Below are positions 26,009 through 35,294 of a stretch of 64,000 bases of DNA, one piece after another. The notes beneath the pieces are model-generated. The model worked only from the letters and a program-made list of their open reading frames with translations, searched no databases and was not told the DNA's origin. This DNA comes from a virus: positions 28,136 to 92,135 of IMG/VR virus record IMGVR_UViG_3300024999_000065, one strand, 5' to 3'. The position numbers and the translations under genes were made by a program. Each line of letters opens with the position of its first letter. The stretch's first letter is position 1.

Positions 26009-26278
26009 ATGAGAATATCATTTAAATTAAACAGAGAATATGATACAGAATTAATCAAACAATTAGAAAAATATAAGGATAGAAATTTATCACAAGTTAT
26101 TAGAAAGATATTAAGAGATAATCTAGTTAATAAGAATAATAAAGTTGAAGTTGAAGATGTATTTGCTGAAGATAAACCTGCATCCAATACGGATAATGTT
26201 GAAGTTAGGAAGATTAATAAGAAAACAGAGATTAATAAATCTAAATCAATTAAATGGAATAATCCAAAATTAAAATAA
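26009..26278 (+). CDS. Ribbon-helix-helix DNA-binding protein, ParR/CopG-like
   Basis: The first 40 residues read RISFKLNREYD, then LIKQLEKYKDRNLSQVIRKIL: one beta strand and two helices, the ribbon-helix-helix fold of ParR and CopG. The rest is charged and flexible. It probably binds the direct repeats just upstream to regulate its operon or serve partition. No ParM-like ATPase gene follows, so partition is only a possibility. ATG follows AAAAGGAGG. Confidence 0.65.
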   Translation: MRISFKLNREYDTELIKQLEKYKDRNLSQVIRKILRDNLVNKNNKVEVEDVFAEDKPASNTDNVEVRKINKKTEINKSKSIKWNNPKLK

Positions 26279-26300
26279 TAAAAATATAAGGAGGTATACC

Positions 26301-26588
26301 ATGTATAAATATATCTTCATCCTAATTTGTTTACTATACCCCACCCCTTGCTATGCAATGACAGTATATGGTTTAATGCAAGAAACTGTTGGAGTAGGTA
26401 AACCAGGATTTGCTATATTATTAATAGTAGGTTTTGCTATTGCTGCTTTTATAGGAGAGCAAATATGTAAAATAATAGGTAAGCAAAATTTTGCTGTATT
26501 GGTAGTAATAGTTGCTACATTTGCAGCCACACTTACAATGTTAAATTCAGGTTTAGAAATAGTGAATAAATTATTAGCATATTTCTAG
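26301..26588 (+). CDS. VirB2/TrbC-like small membrane protein
   Basis: A signal peptide ending in CYA (about residues 1-19) is followed by two hydrophobic helices, near 36-53 and 62-92, separated by a short positively charged loop. This is the pattern of VirB2/TrbC pilin-like subunits of conjugation systems. It is followed within 15 nt by another membrane-protein gene. It suggests a cell-surface or transfer apparatus. Confidence 0.55.
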   Translation: MYKYIFILICLLYPTPCYAMTVYGLMQETVGVGKPGFAILLIVGFAIAAFIGEQICKIIGKQNFAVLVVIVATFAATLTMLNSGLEIVNKLLAYF

Positions 26589-26598
26589 GAGTGATAAA

Positions 26599-26997
26599 AT
26601 GCTATTAATAATTCCAATATTAATATTTGTAATAACTTGTTTATGTCTACCTCAGTTAATGATACAGACACTAATAGGAGTATTTGGATATGTGATTTGT
26701 AGAGCATTGAGTAAGAGGAATATGGCAAAAATGATAATTGTTATAACTATATTTTCTTGTTTGAGTATTATTATGGAAAAAGTATTACCTATAATTGAAG
26801 AGGAACAAAAGAAACAAAAATATGTAGAAGAAAAAATAGATTATATTAAGAAATATATTGATCCAACTGCTAAATTATATACTCAAGAACAAGTAGATAA
26901 ATATATTGATGATAAAATAAATGATGGTATGCCTGATAAATTAAAATTTATTAATCAGTATCCTAAAGTTAAATATGATAAAAATAAAGAGGAGTGA
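26599..26997 (+). CDS. Membrane protein with coiled tail, 132 aa
   Basis: Two hydrophobic helices occupy about residues 1-35 and 46-66; the rest is a charged helical tail (EEEQKKQKYVEEKIDYIKKYI). It is probably anchored with the tail on one side of the membrane. It overlaps the next ORF by a few bases and is part of the transfer-like module. Confidence 0.6.
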   Translation: MLLIIPILIFVITCLCLPQLMIQTLIGVFGYVICRALSKRNMAKMIIVITIFSCLSIIMEKVLPIIEEEQKKQKYVEEKIDYIKKYIDPTAKLYTQEQVDKYIDDKINDGMPDKLKFINQYPKVKYDKNKEE

Positions 26998-27005
26998 TTA
27001 ATAAA

Positions 27006-27686
27006 ATGATACAGAGTATATTTATCAATAAATGTATAGTAGGAATAATGGCATTGTTCGTTATGTTTGGTATGAATAATTTATTGTTTACTAAACATGG
27101 AGTGATAGATGCTAAAATTTATAGACATGAAAAAACTCAATATGGTAATAAATTTTATGGTGATTTGATTATTGGAGATAAAAAAATGCCAATCATAATA
27201 AATGTTGAGGAAGATACTAACAATAAAACATATAATTACAATGAAGATAAAACTTATGATGAAAATAAGCAATATAATGAAAATAAACAACATAATATTA
27301 ACAATAATATCAATAAAAAAGAGGAAATAATTAATAAAAATGAACAAAAAATAAATAATAATTCTAATATTAATAAGAAGGAAGATAAGCATAATGAAAA
27401 TATTAAGATAACTGATGATAAGACACCTGGAAGTTTTACTGTAACAATTAAAAATGATAAAGGTGAAGAAAGAATTATATATCGTGATATGGGAAGTAGA
27501 GAAATGTCAGAGATAGATGGTAAATGTTTTGGGAAAATAATTGATGGAGTAATGGAGGATATAAGTAAAAGTAGAGATGGAAGTATACGAAAAGGTGTTA
27601 TTGAGAAAATAAAAGGATTTAAGGATTATCTAAATAAACCAAAAGAAAGTAAATTGAATAAATGGGTAGATAAAATTAAGAAATAA
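27006..27686 (+). CDS. Membrane-anchored Asn/Lys-rich protein
   Basis: A single N-terminal helix (CIVGIMALFVMFGMNNLLF) is followed by a small beta segment, a low-complexity Asn/Lys/Glu linker (about 75-140) and a charged C-terminal domain. It looks like an extracytoplasmic or spacer protein. The ATG at 27006 was preferred to the GTG at 26994, which lies inside the ribosome site. Confidence 0.6.
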   Translation: MIQSIFINKCIVGIMALFVMFGMNNLLFTKHGVIDAKIYRHEKTQYGNKFYGDLIIGDKKMPIIINVEEDTNNKTYNYNEDKTYDENKQYNENKQHNINNNINKKEEIINKNEQKINNNSNINKKEDKHNENIKITDDKTPGSFTVTIKNDKGEERIIYRDMGSREMSEIDGKCFGKIIDGVMEDISKSRDGSIRKGVIEKIKGFKDYLNKPKESKLNKWVDKIKK

Positions 27687-27718
27687 AAATATATTATAAG
27701 AGATAGTAGACAGTAAAA

Positions 27719-27751
27719 TTGCTTATGGGATTATGTTTCACCCATAAGCAA
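27719..27751 (-). terminator. Terminator between convergent genes
   Basis: An 11-bp perfect stem TTGCTTATGGG/CCCATAAGCAA. On the minus strand TTTTA follows, so it ends the homing-endonuclease gene; it may also slow rightward transcripts. Confidence 0.8.
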
Positions 27752-27759
27752 AATAAAAA

Positions 27760-28848
27760 TTAATAATTTATATTCATATTGTTATAATATTTTTCATAAT
27801 TACCACTTTTTAAATTAGTACCTGCGTTTTCACCATATAATTCTATTGCTTTTTTGTCATATGCTTGTGCTGCATCTATTACATTATTAAAAGATCCTAT
27901 GTATATACTCTTTTTATTATAATTTATATATGCTTCATATTTATTTCTATTATTTTTCCAATGTACACCTGTGAATCCTGATTTATTTTTACGTGTTTTA
28001 TTTTGGTCATTAAAACCTTCAGTAACAACTCTTAAATTAGATTTTCTATTATTTAGAGTATTTTGATCTATATGGTCTACTACTAAATTATTTATTGGTT
28101 GACCTATTACAAACCAATATGCTCTAATATGACAATTGTTATTTGTAGTGGATAAATAACCCTTATTATCTTGCCAATTATAACATTTTAATATATCTTT
28201 ATATTCTTTATCAAAAATATAATTATTGTCAGAATTAGATGGAATAAGTATAATAAAATTATCTTTTTCTATAATAGTAGAATTTTTAAAATAATCTATT
28301 TGTAAATTATCTTTTCTATAATCAAAATAATTATTATTTTTAAATTTAATATAATATTTATTTCGTTCACTTTTGCATTTTAATAAAAAATTTGATAAAG
28401 TAGTATTTAGATTCCTAGTTTCTAGTAAATTACTTTTATATTTTATATGCCATGTAAATTTGCTAATTTTATCATAATCTTCAATATCTAAAATATACTT
28501 ATTATTATTTAATATTAAATATACTATAGTATTATCAGAATCATCAAAACAAAATATATTTCCTTTTTGATATTTATCAGTTATTAATAAATTATTTTTA
28601 GTAAGGTTAAATATATTATTATCTTTATATTTAATATATTTATATTTATCATTATGAATATTCATTAAAAATCTATGTAGTAGTAAATTATTTATTCTTT
28701 CGACAATATATTTATTCTTTTCAAATACCCAACTAAAATTTTTAATCTTATCATAATCCTCCTTATCTAATGTAAATTTAATATCTGGTTTATTAGTAGG
28801 ATATAAGTACATTAAATTTCCTTCAAATTCTATCCTGTTCTTTTTCAA
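27760..28848 (-). CDS. HNH-AP2 homing endonuclease
   Basis: The C-terminal third contains the HNH core VVDHIDQNTLNNRKSNLR and then an AP2 DNA-binding domain, SGFTGVHWKNNRNKYEAYI through YDKKAIELYGENAG. Two earlier repeats (KNFSWVFEKNKY; SKFTWHIKYK) look like degenerate copies of the same binding module. It is inserted against the direction of the surrounding genes and has its own promoter and terminator, typical of a free-standing homing gene. Start TTG follows AAAGGAG. Confidence 0.85.
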   Translation of the reverse strand: MKKNRIEFEGNLMYLYPTNKPDIKFTLDKEDYDKIKNFSWVFEKNKYIVERINNLLLHRFLMNIHNDKYKYIKYKDNNIFNLTKNNLLITDKYQKGNIFCFDDSDNTIVYLILNNNKYILDIEDYDKISKFTWHIKYKSNLLETRNLNTTLSNFLLKCKSERNKYYIKFKNNNYFDYRKDNLQIDYFKNSTIIEKDNFIILIPSNSDNNYIFDKEYKDILKCYNWQDNKGYLSTTNNNCHIRAYWFVIGQPINNLVVDHIDQNTLNNRKSNLRVVTEGFNDQNKTRKNKSGFTGVHWKNNRNKYEAYINYNKKSIYIGSFNNVIDAAQAYDKKAIELYGENAGTNLKSGNYEKYYNNMNINY

Positions 28849-28886
28849 AATAAATCTCTCCTTTAAATTTTATTTGTTTTATGTGT

Positions 28887-28915
28887 ATTATAGCATATTT
28901 AAATTATATGGTCAA
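28887..28915 (-). promoter_or_regulatory. Promoter of the HNH-AP2 gene
   Basis: Minus-strand TTGACC, 17-bp spacer, TATAAT, upstream of the TTG start at 28848. Confidence 0.75.
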
Positions 28916-28960
28916 GCATATATTTATATTAATATTCTATAAGAAGGGAGTAATTATATT

Positions 28961-30268
28961 ATGGTAGATAAGAATAAGATTAAAGAAAATTTTGCTAAGT
29001 ATCTTCAACAATTATCATATAATCCTGTTAAAGTTAAGAAACCAGAAGATTTAAAAACTTCAATAAAGAAAATGATTAGAAATAGAAAAGGTAGAGAAAT
29101 AGAAGCAGAGATAGAAAATGTATTCATACAAACTAATTGTTATAATTCCGAAGGTAAATATCCATACCATATAGCAACAAATAAAAAGAATGATAATTGC
29201 GTTCAAGTAATGTTTAAATTGCCATATGGATTAAATTATAAATCAATTATTGATAAGGTTAAATATTTCTCTGATTCTATGACGGCACAAGTTAATATAG
29301 AAAATAGAAGAGGATTATTAATGATAGAAGTATTTAAAGGTATCATACCTGAAAAATATAGATATAACTTTAATTATATTGAACATATGGATAAAATTAT
29401 TCCTATCCCTATAGGTGTTAGTGTTAATGGTATGCCAATAATTGTTGACTTAGCTATAGTCCCACATATTATATTAGGAGGTGTAACAAGATCAGGTAAG
29501 AGTATTTTGCTTACAGGAATTTCTGATTCCCTAATGCAGAATCATAATGTTAAATTATTTATTATTGATTTAGCAATGACTGATTTTGTACATTTAAAGG
29601 ATTATTGTGTATTTGGATATAATTTAAATAATGCAGAGATTATATTAGAATATTTAATGCAAGAATTAGAAAGAAGAAGATATTTACTTGTTGAAGGCAA
29701 TTGTGTAAATCTTATTAAATACAATGAAAAATATCCTGATAATAAAATGAAATATTATGTGTTAATTATTGATGAATTTGCTTTTACTTCTCCTAGAAAA
29801 AGTGATGATAAAGATACAAAAAAACGTAGACAAAGATTACAAAGTATTGTTACTGATTTAGGTATGATGTCTGCTAAAACTGGAATACATTTAATTATAG
29901 CAATGCAAAGACCATCTAAAGAATTAATACCTATGGAAATAAAATCAAATTTTCCATGTGCTATAAGTTTTAAATGTGTTAATTTTGGAACATCTATGAC
30001 AATATTAGGAAATACAGATGCTTATTATTTGCCTAATATTAAAGGTAGAATGATATTTCAATATGGATCTAGACAAATGGAATTACAGGCTATGTTATTA
30101 GAGCAAGAAGAAGCAATAGAAAGACTTAGGATGTATGATAAGATAGATGATAAATTTAATAATTATAATAAAGCATCATACTTCCATAAAGGTGATGATA
30201 TTTATGTTGGAGAACAATTTCAAATACAAGAACATGAACACCAGACAAAAAGGTTATTACCGAGATAA
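28961..30268 (+). CDS. FtsK/TcpA-like DNA translocase
   Basis: The 435-aa protein has Walker A LGGVTRSGKS near residue 172, Walker B VLIIDEFAF near 266 and the later IIAMQRPSKELIP of FtsK/HerA ATPases. There is no N-terminal membrane segment, so it resembles TcpA-type coupling ATPases or plasmid FtsK-like proteins that move double-stranded DNA. The adjoining replication-relaxation gene is the usual partner in Bacillota plasmids and integrative elements. Confidence 0.85.
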   Translation: MVDKNKIKENFAKYLQQLSYNPVKVKKPEDLKTSIKKMIRNRKGREIEAEIENVFIQTNCYNSEGKYPYHIATNKKNDNCVQVMFKLPYGLNYKSIIDKVKYFSDSMTAQVNIENRRGLLMIEVFKGIIPEKYRYNFNYIEHMDKIIPIPIGVSVNGMPIIVDLAIVPHIILGGVTRSGKSILLTGISDSLMQNHNVKLFIIDLAMTDFVHLKDYCVFGYNLNNAEIILEYLMQELERRRYLLVEGNCVNLIKYNEKYPDNKMKYYVLIIDEFAFTSPRKSDDKDTKKRRQRLQSIVTDLGMMSAKTGIHLIIAMQRPSKELIPMEIKSNFPCAISFKCVNFGTSMTILGNTDAYYLPNIKGRMIFQYGSRQMELQAMLLEQEEAIERLRMYDKIDDKFNNYNKASYFHKGDDIYVGEQFQIQEHEHQTKRLLPR

Positions 30269-30959
30269 GTGTATAGTAGAAGCAATTGAAATGTTTGAAG
30301 TATTATCTACAGAGCAAATATATTATTTGATTTTTACTAATATAAAGTTTGGAATTGTTAAGTGTAGAGAAAGATTAAGGGTACTTAAAGAAAAAGGTAA
30401 AATTAATTCAATTAGAGTAGATATTAATGAATGTAATTATTATTTTATAGATAAGAAATCTAAATTTATGATTCATGATATTAATAGAAATTGGGGATAT
30501 ATTTATTTACTTTATCTGTATAAGTTTAAGGAATATTATAAATTTGTTGATATCAATAATGAATATGTTTTTAAATATGGACAAAGAGCAGATGGTATAA
30601 TTGGATTTAAAAATTATGTTACTAATGAATATAGATATGTGATAATTGAAAGTGATAGAGTGGATAGTAGGAATAAATTCAATAAAATTAAAGAGTATAT
30701 TGATATTTATAGAGAAGGTAGATATAAGAAAGAGTTTTGGTATAGTGAAGTTAAAAGATTTCCTCATGTATTAATTGTTTGTGATAGTGAGAAGAAAAAA
30801 GTAAAAGTGTTAGAGATTGAGAAGAGAGATAATATTAAGTTTGTAGTAATTGATGAAAGTATAGGGAAGGAAGTTAAGTTAAGTTTAAAGTTTATTATAG
30901 TTACTGTAGATGAAATAAAAAAGGAGATTATTAACTATGGAAAAAGAATTAGTTATTAA
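30204..30959 (+). CDS. Replication-relaxation family protein
   Basis: It overlaps the end of the FtsK-like gene. The first 90 residues form a winged-helix segment (IEMFEVLSTEQIYYLIF, then RLRVLKEKGKI); the later part with GIIGFKNYV and ESDRVDSRNKFNKIKEY is typical of plasmid replication-relaxation proteins, proposed to act on supercoiled plasmid DNA. The ATG at 30204, spaced behind AAAGGTG, was chosen; one at 30234 is also possible. Confidence 0.75.
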   Translation: MLENNFKYKNMNTRQKGYYRDKCIVEAIEMFEVLSTEQIYYLIFTNIKFGIVKCRERLRVLKEKGKINSIRVDINECNYYFIDKKSKFMIHDINRNWGYIYLLYLYKFKEYYKFVDINNEYVFKYGQRADGIIGFKNYVTNEYRYVIIESDRVDSRNKFNKIKEYIDIYREGRYKKEFWYSEVKRFPHVLIVCDSEKKKVKVLEIEKRDNIKFVVIDESIGKEVKLSLKFIIVTVDEIKKEIINYGKRISY

Positions 30960-31089
30960 TTTAGAGGAAGTTGCAAAATATATTAGTAAGAAAGCATTAA
31001 TACCATATTCAATTGTTTATAGAGTGTTAGAAGTAGAAACTGAATGGATGGAGGAAAACGTATTTATAGAAGAAGAAATAGGTAATTGA
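30937..31089 (+). CDS. Small acidic protein, 50 aa
   Basis: MEKELVINLEEVAKYISKKA opens a helical acidic peptide. The ATG lies behind AAGGAG and overlaps the previous gene by 23 nt, indicating one operon. Function unknown. Confidence 0.6.
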   Translation: MEKELVINLEEVAKYISKKALIPYSIVYRVLEVETEWMEENVFIEEEIGN

Positions 31090-31112
31090 ATATAATATTT
31101 GTAATATTATTT

Positions 31113-31141
31113 GAATCAATCAGAAATGGTTGATTTTTTTA
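31113..31141 (+). terminator. Terminator of the FtsK-like operon
   Basis: AATCA paired with TTGATT, followed by seven Ts, 25 nt after the stop of the 50-aa gene. The stem is short and A/T-rich. Confidence 0.65.
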
Positions 31142-31589
31142 TGTGTTTATATAGTTTGTACATTAGGATATTAAAAAATTATAGATTACTACAATATAGA
31201 TGAGAATATGAATTACAATATGAGTCAGAATATATATTAGAATACATATTGTAGAAAATATAAATTACCTTGTCCAATACTATATAATTACTATAAAATT
31301 AAAAAAGACTAAGAAGTTAAAGGAACGAAAACTTCTTATGTGAGATAATTTTAAGTAAATTTTGGGTGGTAGGTGTAGTGGTGTGTGAGTGGTATGGTAT
31401 GTGAAATTGTTTAAATTATGCCCCTTGGTTAATTGATTAATTGAATAATTTATTAGTTAATTATATGGTTATTATATTAATAATTTAAAAATATTACAAT
31501 GAATAAAATTTGAAATAGTGGATATGATATGGGTAAGATTATAATAGGCAAGATAATACAATTAGAAAAAGAAAAAGGAGAAATGTTAC
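31142..31589. other. Non-coding stretch with one hairpin
   Basis: No plausible gene was found. It contains a 9-bp hairpin TAAGAAGTT/AACTTCTTA with loop AAAGGAACGAA (31310-31338) and a markedly G/T-rich plus strand around 31360-31400. The next gene's promoter is probably here but no clear consensus was seen. Confidence 0.5.
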
Positions 31590-31892
31590 ATGGAAAATAA
31601 TATTACAGGTGAATTAAAGAATGAAAATGTTAAAACAAATAGTAATGTTAACGTAAATGTAAAGAATATAATGTACATATCATCAATATTAAGTTTATCA
31701 TTATTTAGTATAGCTGGTTTTAATATTGAAGATGTAGGTAATATGAGTGGTAGTAATATATTAGGAATAGGTGATTTATTTAAAAGTATTAGTTATATAT
31801 GCTATGGATTTGGTGTTTTTAGTTTTAGTTTGTTATGGTATTTGGGTTATAATTATAGGGGTTCATGGATGAATATATATTATGATAGGTAG
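31590..31892 (+). CDS. Membrane protein, 100 aa
   Basis: After a polar N-terminus of about 28 residues come two hydrophobic helices (near 29-45 and 69-86) separated by a Gly/Ser-rich loop. The ATG follows AAAAAGGAG. No family recognised; probably a small envelope protein. Confidence 0.6.
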   Translation: MENNITGELKNENVKTNSNVNVNVKNIMYISSILSLSLFSIAGFNIEDVGNMSGSNILGIGDLFKSISYICYGFGVFSFSLLWYLGYNYRGSWMNIYYDR

Positions 31893-32063
31893 GGAATAGG
31901 GTAGATAATGTAAATAGATTTGATATGGTTTTTAATCCTCTTTATGAGAATTATTTTTTGTTAAATATAATGGATATAAAATATTAAAATAATTATAGAA
32001 ATATATATATTATGGGTAGATTAATTATATAGAAAAAAATAAACATATAAAGGAGAGATATAA

Positions 32064-32270
32064 ATGAAATGTTTAAAATGTGGTAATACTGATTTAAGTA
32101 TATTGGTTAGAATGATAGTTGAATTTCCTATGGATGAGAATGGGAATATTTATATTAATGATTATGAGGGATATGATGATTTATTAGGTAATGCTATGAG
32201 AGATGTTGAGAGTAAAGATAAAATGTATAGATGTTGGAAATGTGGATTAGAGTGGAGAATTGAAAAGTAG
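32064..32270 (+). CDS. Zinc-ribbon protein, 68 aa
   Basis: CLKCG at the N-terminus and CWKCG near residue 60 form a four-Cys zinc ribbon with a 50-residue acidic insert. ATG follows AAAGGAGAG. Function unknown. Confidence 0.65.
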   Translation: MKCLKCGNTDLSILVRMIVEFPMDENGNIYINDYEGYDDLLGNAMRDVESKDKMYRCWKCGLEWRIEK

Positions 32271-32323
32271 GTTATAGAATATTATATTGTATAATATAAA
32301 AATTTACCAAAGGTGAAAAAACA

Positions 32324-32422
32324 ATGAATCGCTATAAATCATTGTTAAATAAGCGTTTAAAGCATATAGCATGGACAAGTTGTATTATATTATATACACT
32401 TTATCCGATGGATGTTGACTAA
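32324..32422 (+). CDS. Possible 32-aa peptide
   Basis: ATG behind AAAGGTG encodes a short basic peptide with a hydrophobic centre (HIAWTSCIILYTLYP). The codon use is ordinary but the length is too short to judge. Confidence 0.25.
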   Translation: MNRYKSLLNKRLKHIAWTSCIILYTLYPMDVD

Positions 32423-32544
32423 AATGTTATGTGGTAAGGAATTGATGGTTATTTGGTTTAAGTTAAATTTGGTAAATTTTTAGGTTATTATTTAAAACAA
32501 AAATTATAAACAAAAATTAAAATAGTTTATATAGTTAAAAATCT

Positions 32545-32592
32545 AACCAACGTATCCAAATTAGGTTTAGTTATATTGGTTGGTTTTTGTAA
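32545..32592 (+). terminator. Probable terminator
   Basis: AACCAA pairs with TTGGTT across a 25-nt loop, followed by GGTTTTTG. It lies upstream of the promoter at 32655. Confidence 0.5.
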
Positions 32593-32654
32593 AAGTGATA
32601 TAAATGTAGTGTTGATAATGTTTATTAACGATAAATAAAATATAAAAATAAATA

Positions 32655-32683
32655 TTGACAAGTATATTAATTAGTTGTATAAT
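32655..32683 (+). promoter_or_regulatory. Consensus promoter
   Basis: TTGACA, 17-bp spacer, TATAAT. It drives the 577-aa gene; the in-frame TTG at 32655 is the -35 box, not a start codon. Confidence 0.9.
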
Positions 32684-32744
32684 ATCAACAGGCAGAAGTA
32701 TGCCTAATAATAAAATAATAAAAAATATAAAGGAGGAAGGTTAT

Positions 32745-34475
32745 TTGCAAGATGAAATTATTATTAATGATGTAAAGATTCCAGTTATTAAAGAGAGTGA
32801 GGTGATATATTATCCAATTAGTTATATGGGAAGTAAGGTATTATTAAAAATATTAACAGGAAATCAATTAATTAAAAATGGATATGGTGAATATATAAAA
32901 GAATTGAATATTAATTATGGTGAAGATACTGGAGGATTACAAAATACATATTGCATATCTGAAAATGGATTAAGGGTTATATTAAAGAATAGTAAGGTAG
33001 GAAGGTTGAAAGTTGAGCAGAAAAGAGCAATGAATAAAGTTTTAGAATATCTTGATATGGAAACGATTATAGAAGATGAAAGATTTATAAAAACTATAAA
33101 TATAAATAAAAATAAAATATTAGAGTATTCAGAATATACACAAGATTGTATTAATGATGTATTGCAAGAAGATACTAATATAATATGGCAAAAATGTGGT
33201 AAATGTAATAATTATTATCCTTACCATGTTAATTTTTTTGGAGAAAATCCACATGCAGGTCATGAATACCCATTATATACTAATTGTAGAGATTGTAAAT
33301 GGACAGAAGGTAGGAGTAGAGATTGGATTAGATTAAATGATAAATTATTATCTAGCATATATAGAATATGTGGAATTGATACATATAGATTATATAAAAA
33401 TAATAATATAATTGGAATATATAAAGATTGGATAGAAAAACAATATTATAATAAATTGCCTAAAATAATAAACAATAAAGAAAGTTTATTAGTTATAATA
33501 AAGTATTTATATGAAATTGGAAAAATTACTGTAGATAATTTAATTATAAAAAATATTGCTAAAAAATATAAATTATATTCATTAGAACAAAAAGTTAAAT
33601 CTAATGAAATATATCAATATTTATTCAACGATGATCCAATTAATTATCCTTGGAAATATCCACATTTTTTATTACCTCAAGATATGAAATTTAATCAATA
33701 TAAAAAAATATTTAATAATTATATGGAGATTAATAATATAAAAATAGATAGTATATATGATTTTGATTATTATAATATATGTAAAAAATGCAGATTAGTT
33801 AGTTATATGAATAGCGATTTGTTAGGATTTGTTATGAAATATTATGATAATAAATATTCTGCTTATAAATTTAAAATTAAATCAGTTAATTATTGGAAAG
33901 ATAAAAATAATAGAATACAAGCGTTAAAATATTTAATTGAAGAAGATATGAAAACACCAATTGAAAAAGTACCATTATATTTAACATTAACTACTATACG
34001 TAAAATACCAAATAATGATACATTATATCATTTATTAAGAAAATATTATAAAAGTAATCTATGGGAATGGGTAAATGAAGTTTATCCTAATAAATTTGTT
34101 GAAGAAGATTTTAATATTGGTGTTATTAGGAATGTATTTGATAGTGCAGAAGAACATACTATACATGATATTTTATATGGTAAATTTAAAAATGTATTAT
34201 ATAATCAAAGAAATACAAAGAATACAATCAGAATATCAGGAATGGAACCAGATTGGTTTATATTTACTGATAATGGGGTATGGGTAATTGAATATTTTGG
34301 GATAAGTATGAATAATAAAGATTATAACACAAGAGTTACATTTTATAAAAAGAAAACATTAAAGAAAATAGGTAAATATGAAGGTATGAAATGGTTAGGA
34401 AAAGTTTATATTTATCCTGAAGATTTAAAGGATAATTTTAAAGGATTAGAGGAAAAGTTAAAGTTAATTAGTTAG
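32745..34475 (+). CDS. Bro-N-like, zinc-ribbon protein with nuclease-like C-terminus
   Basis: The 577-aa protein starts at a TTG 8 nt from GGAGG. Its N-terminus (IIINDVKIPVIKESEV, then YCISENGLRVIL) resembles Bro-N/antirepressor-type domains. A zinc ribbon (CGKCNNYYPYHVNFF...CRDC) follows, then a long helical region. The end, with GMEPDWFIFTDNGVWVIEYFG and KVYIYPEDL, has the look of a PD-(D/E)XK nuclease. The whole suggests a homing-type nuclease with phage DNA-binding parts; this is inference from motifs. Confidence 0.5.
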   Translation: MQDEIIINDVKIPVIKESEVIYYPISYMGSKVLLKILTGNQLIKNGYGEYIKELNINYGEDTGGLQNTYCISENGLRVILKNSKVGRLKVEQKRAMNKVLEYLDMETIIEDERFIKTININKNKILEYSEYTQDCINDVLQEDTNIIWQKCGKCNNYYPYHVNFFGENPHAGHEYPLYTNCRDCKWTEGRSRDWIRLNDKLLSSIYRICGIDTYRLYKNNNIIGIYKDWIEKQYYNKLPKIINNKESLLVIIKYLYEIGKITVDNLIIKNIAKKYKLYSLEQKVKSNEIYQYLFNDDPINYPWKYPHFLLPQDMKFNQYKKIFNNYMEINNIKIDSIYDFDYYNICKKCRLVSYMNSDLLGFVMKYYDNKYSAYKFKIKSVNYWKDKNNRIQALKYLIEEDMKTPIEKVPLYLTLTTIRKIPNNDTLYHLLRKYYKSNLWEWVNEVYPNKFVEEDFNIGVIRNVFDSAEEHTIHDILYGKFKNVLYNQRNTKNTIRISGMEPDWFIFTDNGVWVIEYFGISMNNKDYNTRVTFYKKKTLKKIGKYEGMKWLGKVYIYPEDLKDNFKGLEEKLKLIS

Positions 34476-34544
34476 ATAATTAGATGATTTAATTAATCGT
34501 ACATATGAAATGACAATATTTATAATATAAAAATAATTATTTAT

Positions 34545-34590
34545 AATCCATTGATATTACTTATTTTAGTAGTATTGATGGATTTGTTTT
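34545..34590 (+). terminator. Long terminator hairpin
   Basis: A 17-bp stem (34545-34561 with 34568-34584) with three G-U pairs and a 6-nt loop, then TTGTTTT. It follows the large gene by 70 nt. Confidence 0.8.
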
Positions 34591-35236
34591 ATTGTTAGAA
34601 TAAGGTATAATTAATATAGTGTATATAATAATATAGTGGGTGATGGATAAATATTGTTTATGTTGTTTTATATAGAATTGATACGAATATAATACGATAT
34701 AAAATAGGTTAGTCGCATCGTTATTTAAATTTGATGGGTGTTGGGAATTGATCTGGTGGCATATGATAATGATAATCACTCTCAATTTGTAAACCATGCC
34801 CCGGTCTGCTCATCCATCTTTGAATAACTCTAAATATCTCTACATAATTAACCTTATGTGGTGAATTGTTGGATAGAATTGGTAGTATTGGGAATAAATA
34901 GTGTATTTGAGTTGTTTGTTTTGCCGGTTGTGTATATGTATAAATGCTAGTAAAGTTATGAGCGGAACCATAATAAACTATTTTATCGTAGATTATTTTG
35001 AGGGTAAAAATAGTTAAAATAATGACACAAATAAACCTTAAATAAAGCCAAAATAAGCCTCTATAATCTATCTATAGGTATAAATCCCTAGAACTATATT
35101 TACATTTGATGTCGTAGTCGTGAGGCTGTGTAGGATAAAATAAGGTAAGATAGATAAGGTAAGCTGGCTATAGTCGAACCGGAAACAATGAGAGGGTAAT
35201 CTGTGAAGCTGTGAAACAAAATGATAAAATAAATAT
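34591..35236. other. Non-coding, G/T-rich left flank of the parS region
   Basis: No convincing gene. The plus strand is G-rich: in 35101-35220, by hand count, about 35 G and 13 C. ORFs here are short and without ribosome sites. The stretch leads into the parS-like palindrome and ends where the skew flips. Confidence 0.6.
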
Positions 35237-35256
35237 ATTGTTCCACGTGGAACAAT
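35237..35256. promoter_or_regulatory. parS-like palindrome 1
   Basis: TGTTCCACGTGGAACA (35239-35254) within a 20-bp perfect palindrome. It matches the chromosomal ParB recognition consensus TGTTNCACGTGAAACA at nearly every position. No parA or parB gene is in the window. Confidence 0.8.
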
Positions 35257-35294
35257 GAGTGCTATAGTATACATTTTGGGTACTGTAGCACTCA
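35256..35294. repeat. 14-bp hairpin next to parS
   Basis: Arms 35256-35269 and 35281-35294 pair at 14 positions (one G-U) around an 11-nt loop, sharing a base with parS. No U-run follows. Perhaps a replication or partition structure. Confidence 0.6.

Noticed and set aside
32655-32744. TTG at 32655 as start of the large Bro-N-like gene
   Set aside because: It is the -35 box of a consensus promoter; the strong ribosome site at 32731-32736 points to the TTG at 32745.
35160-35190. Possible tRNA T-loop (AGTCGAACC)
   Set aside because: No acceptor or anticodon arms can be drawn around it; no other tRNA signature was seen in the window.
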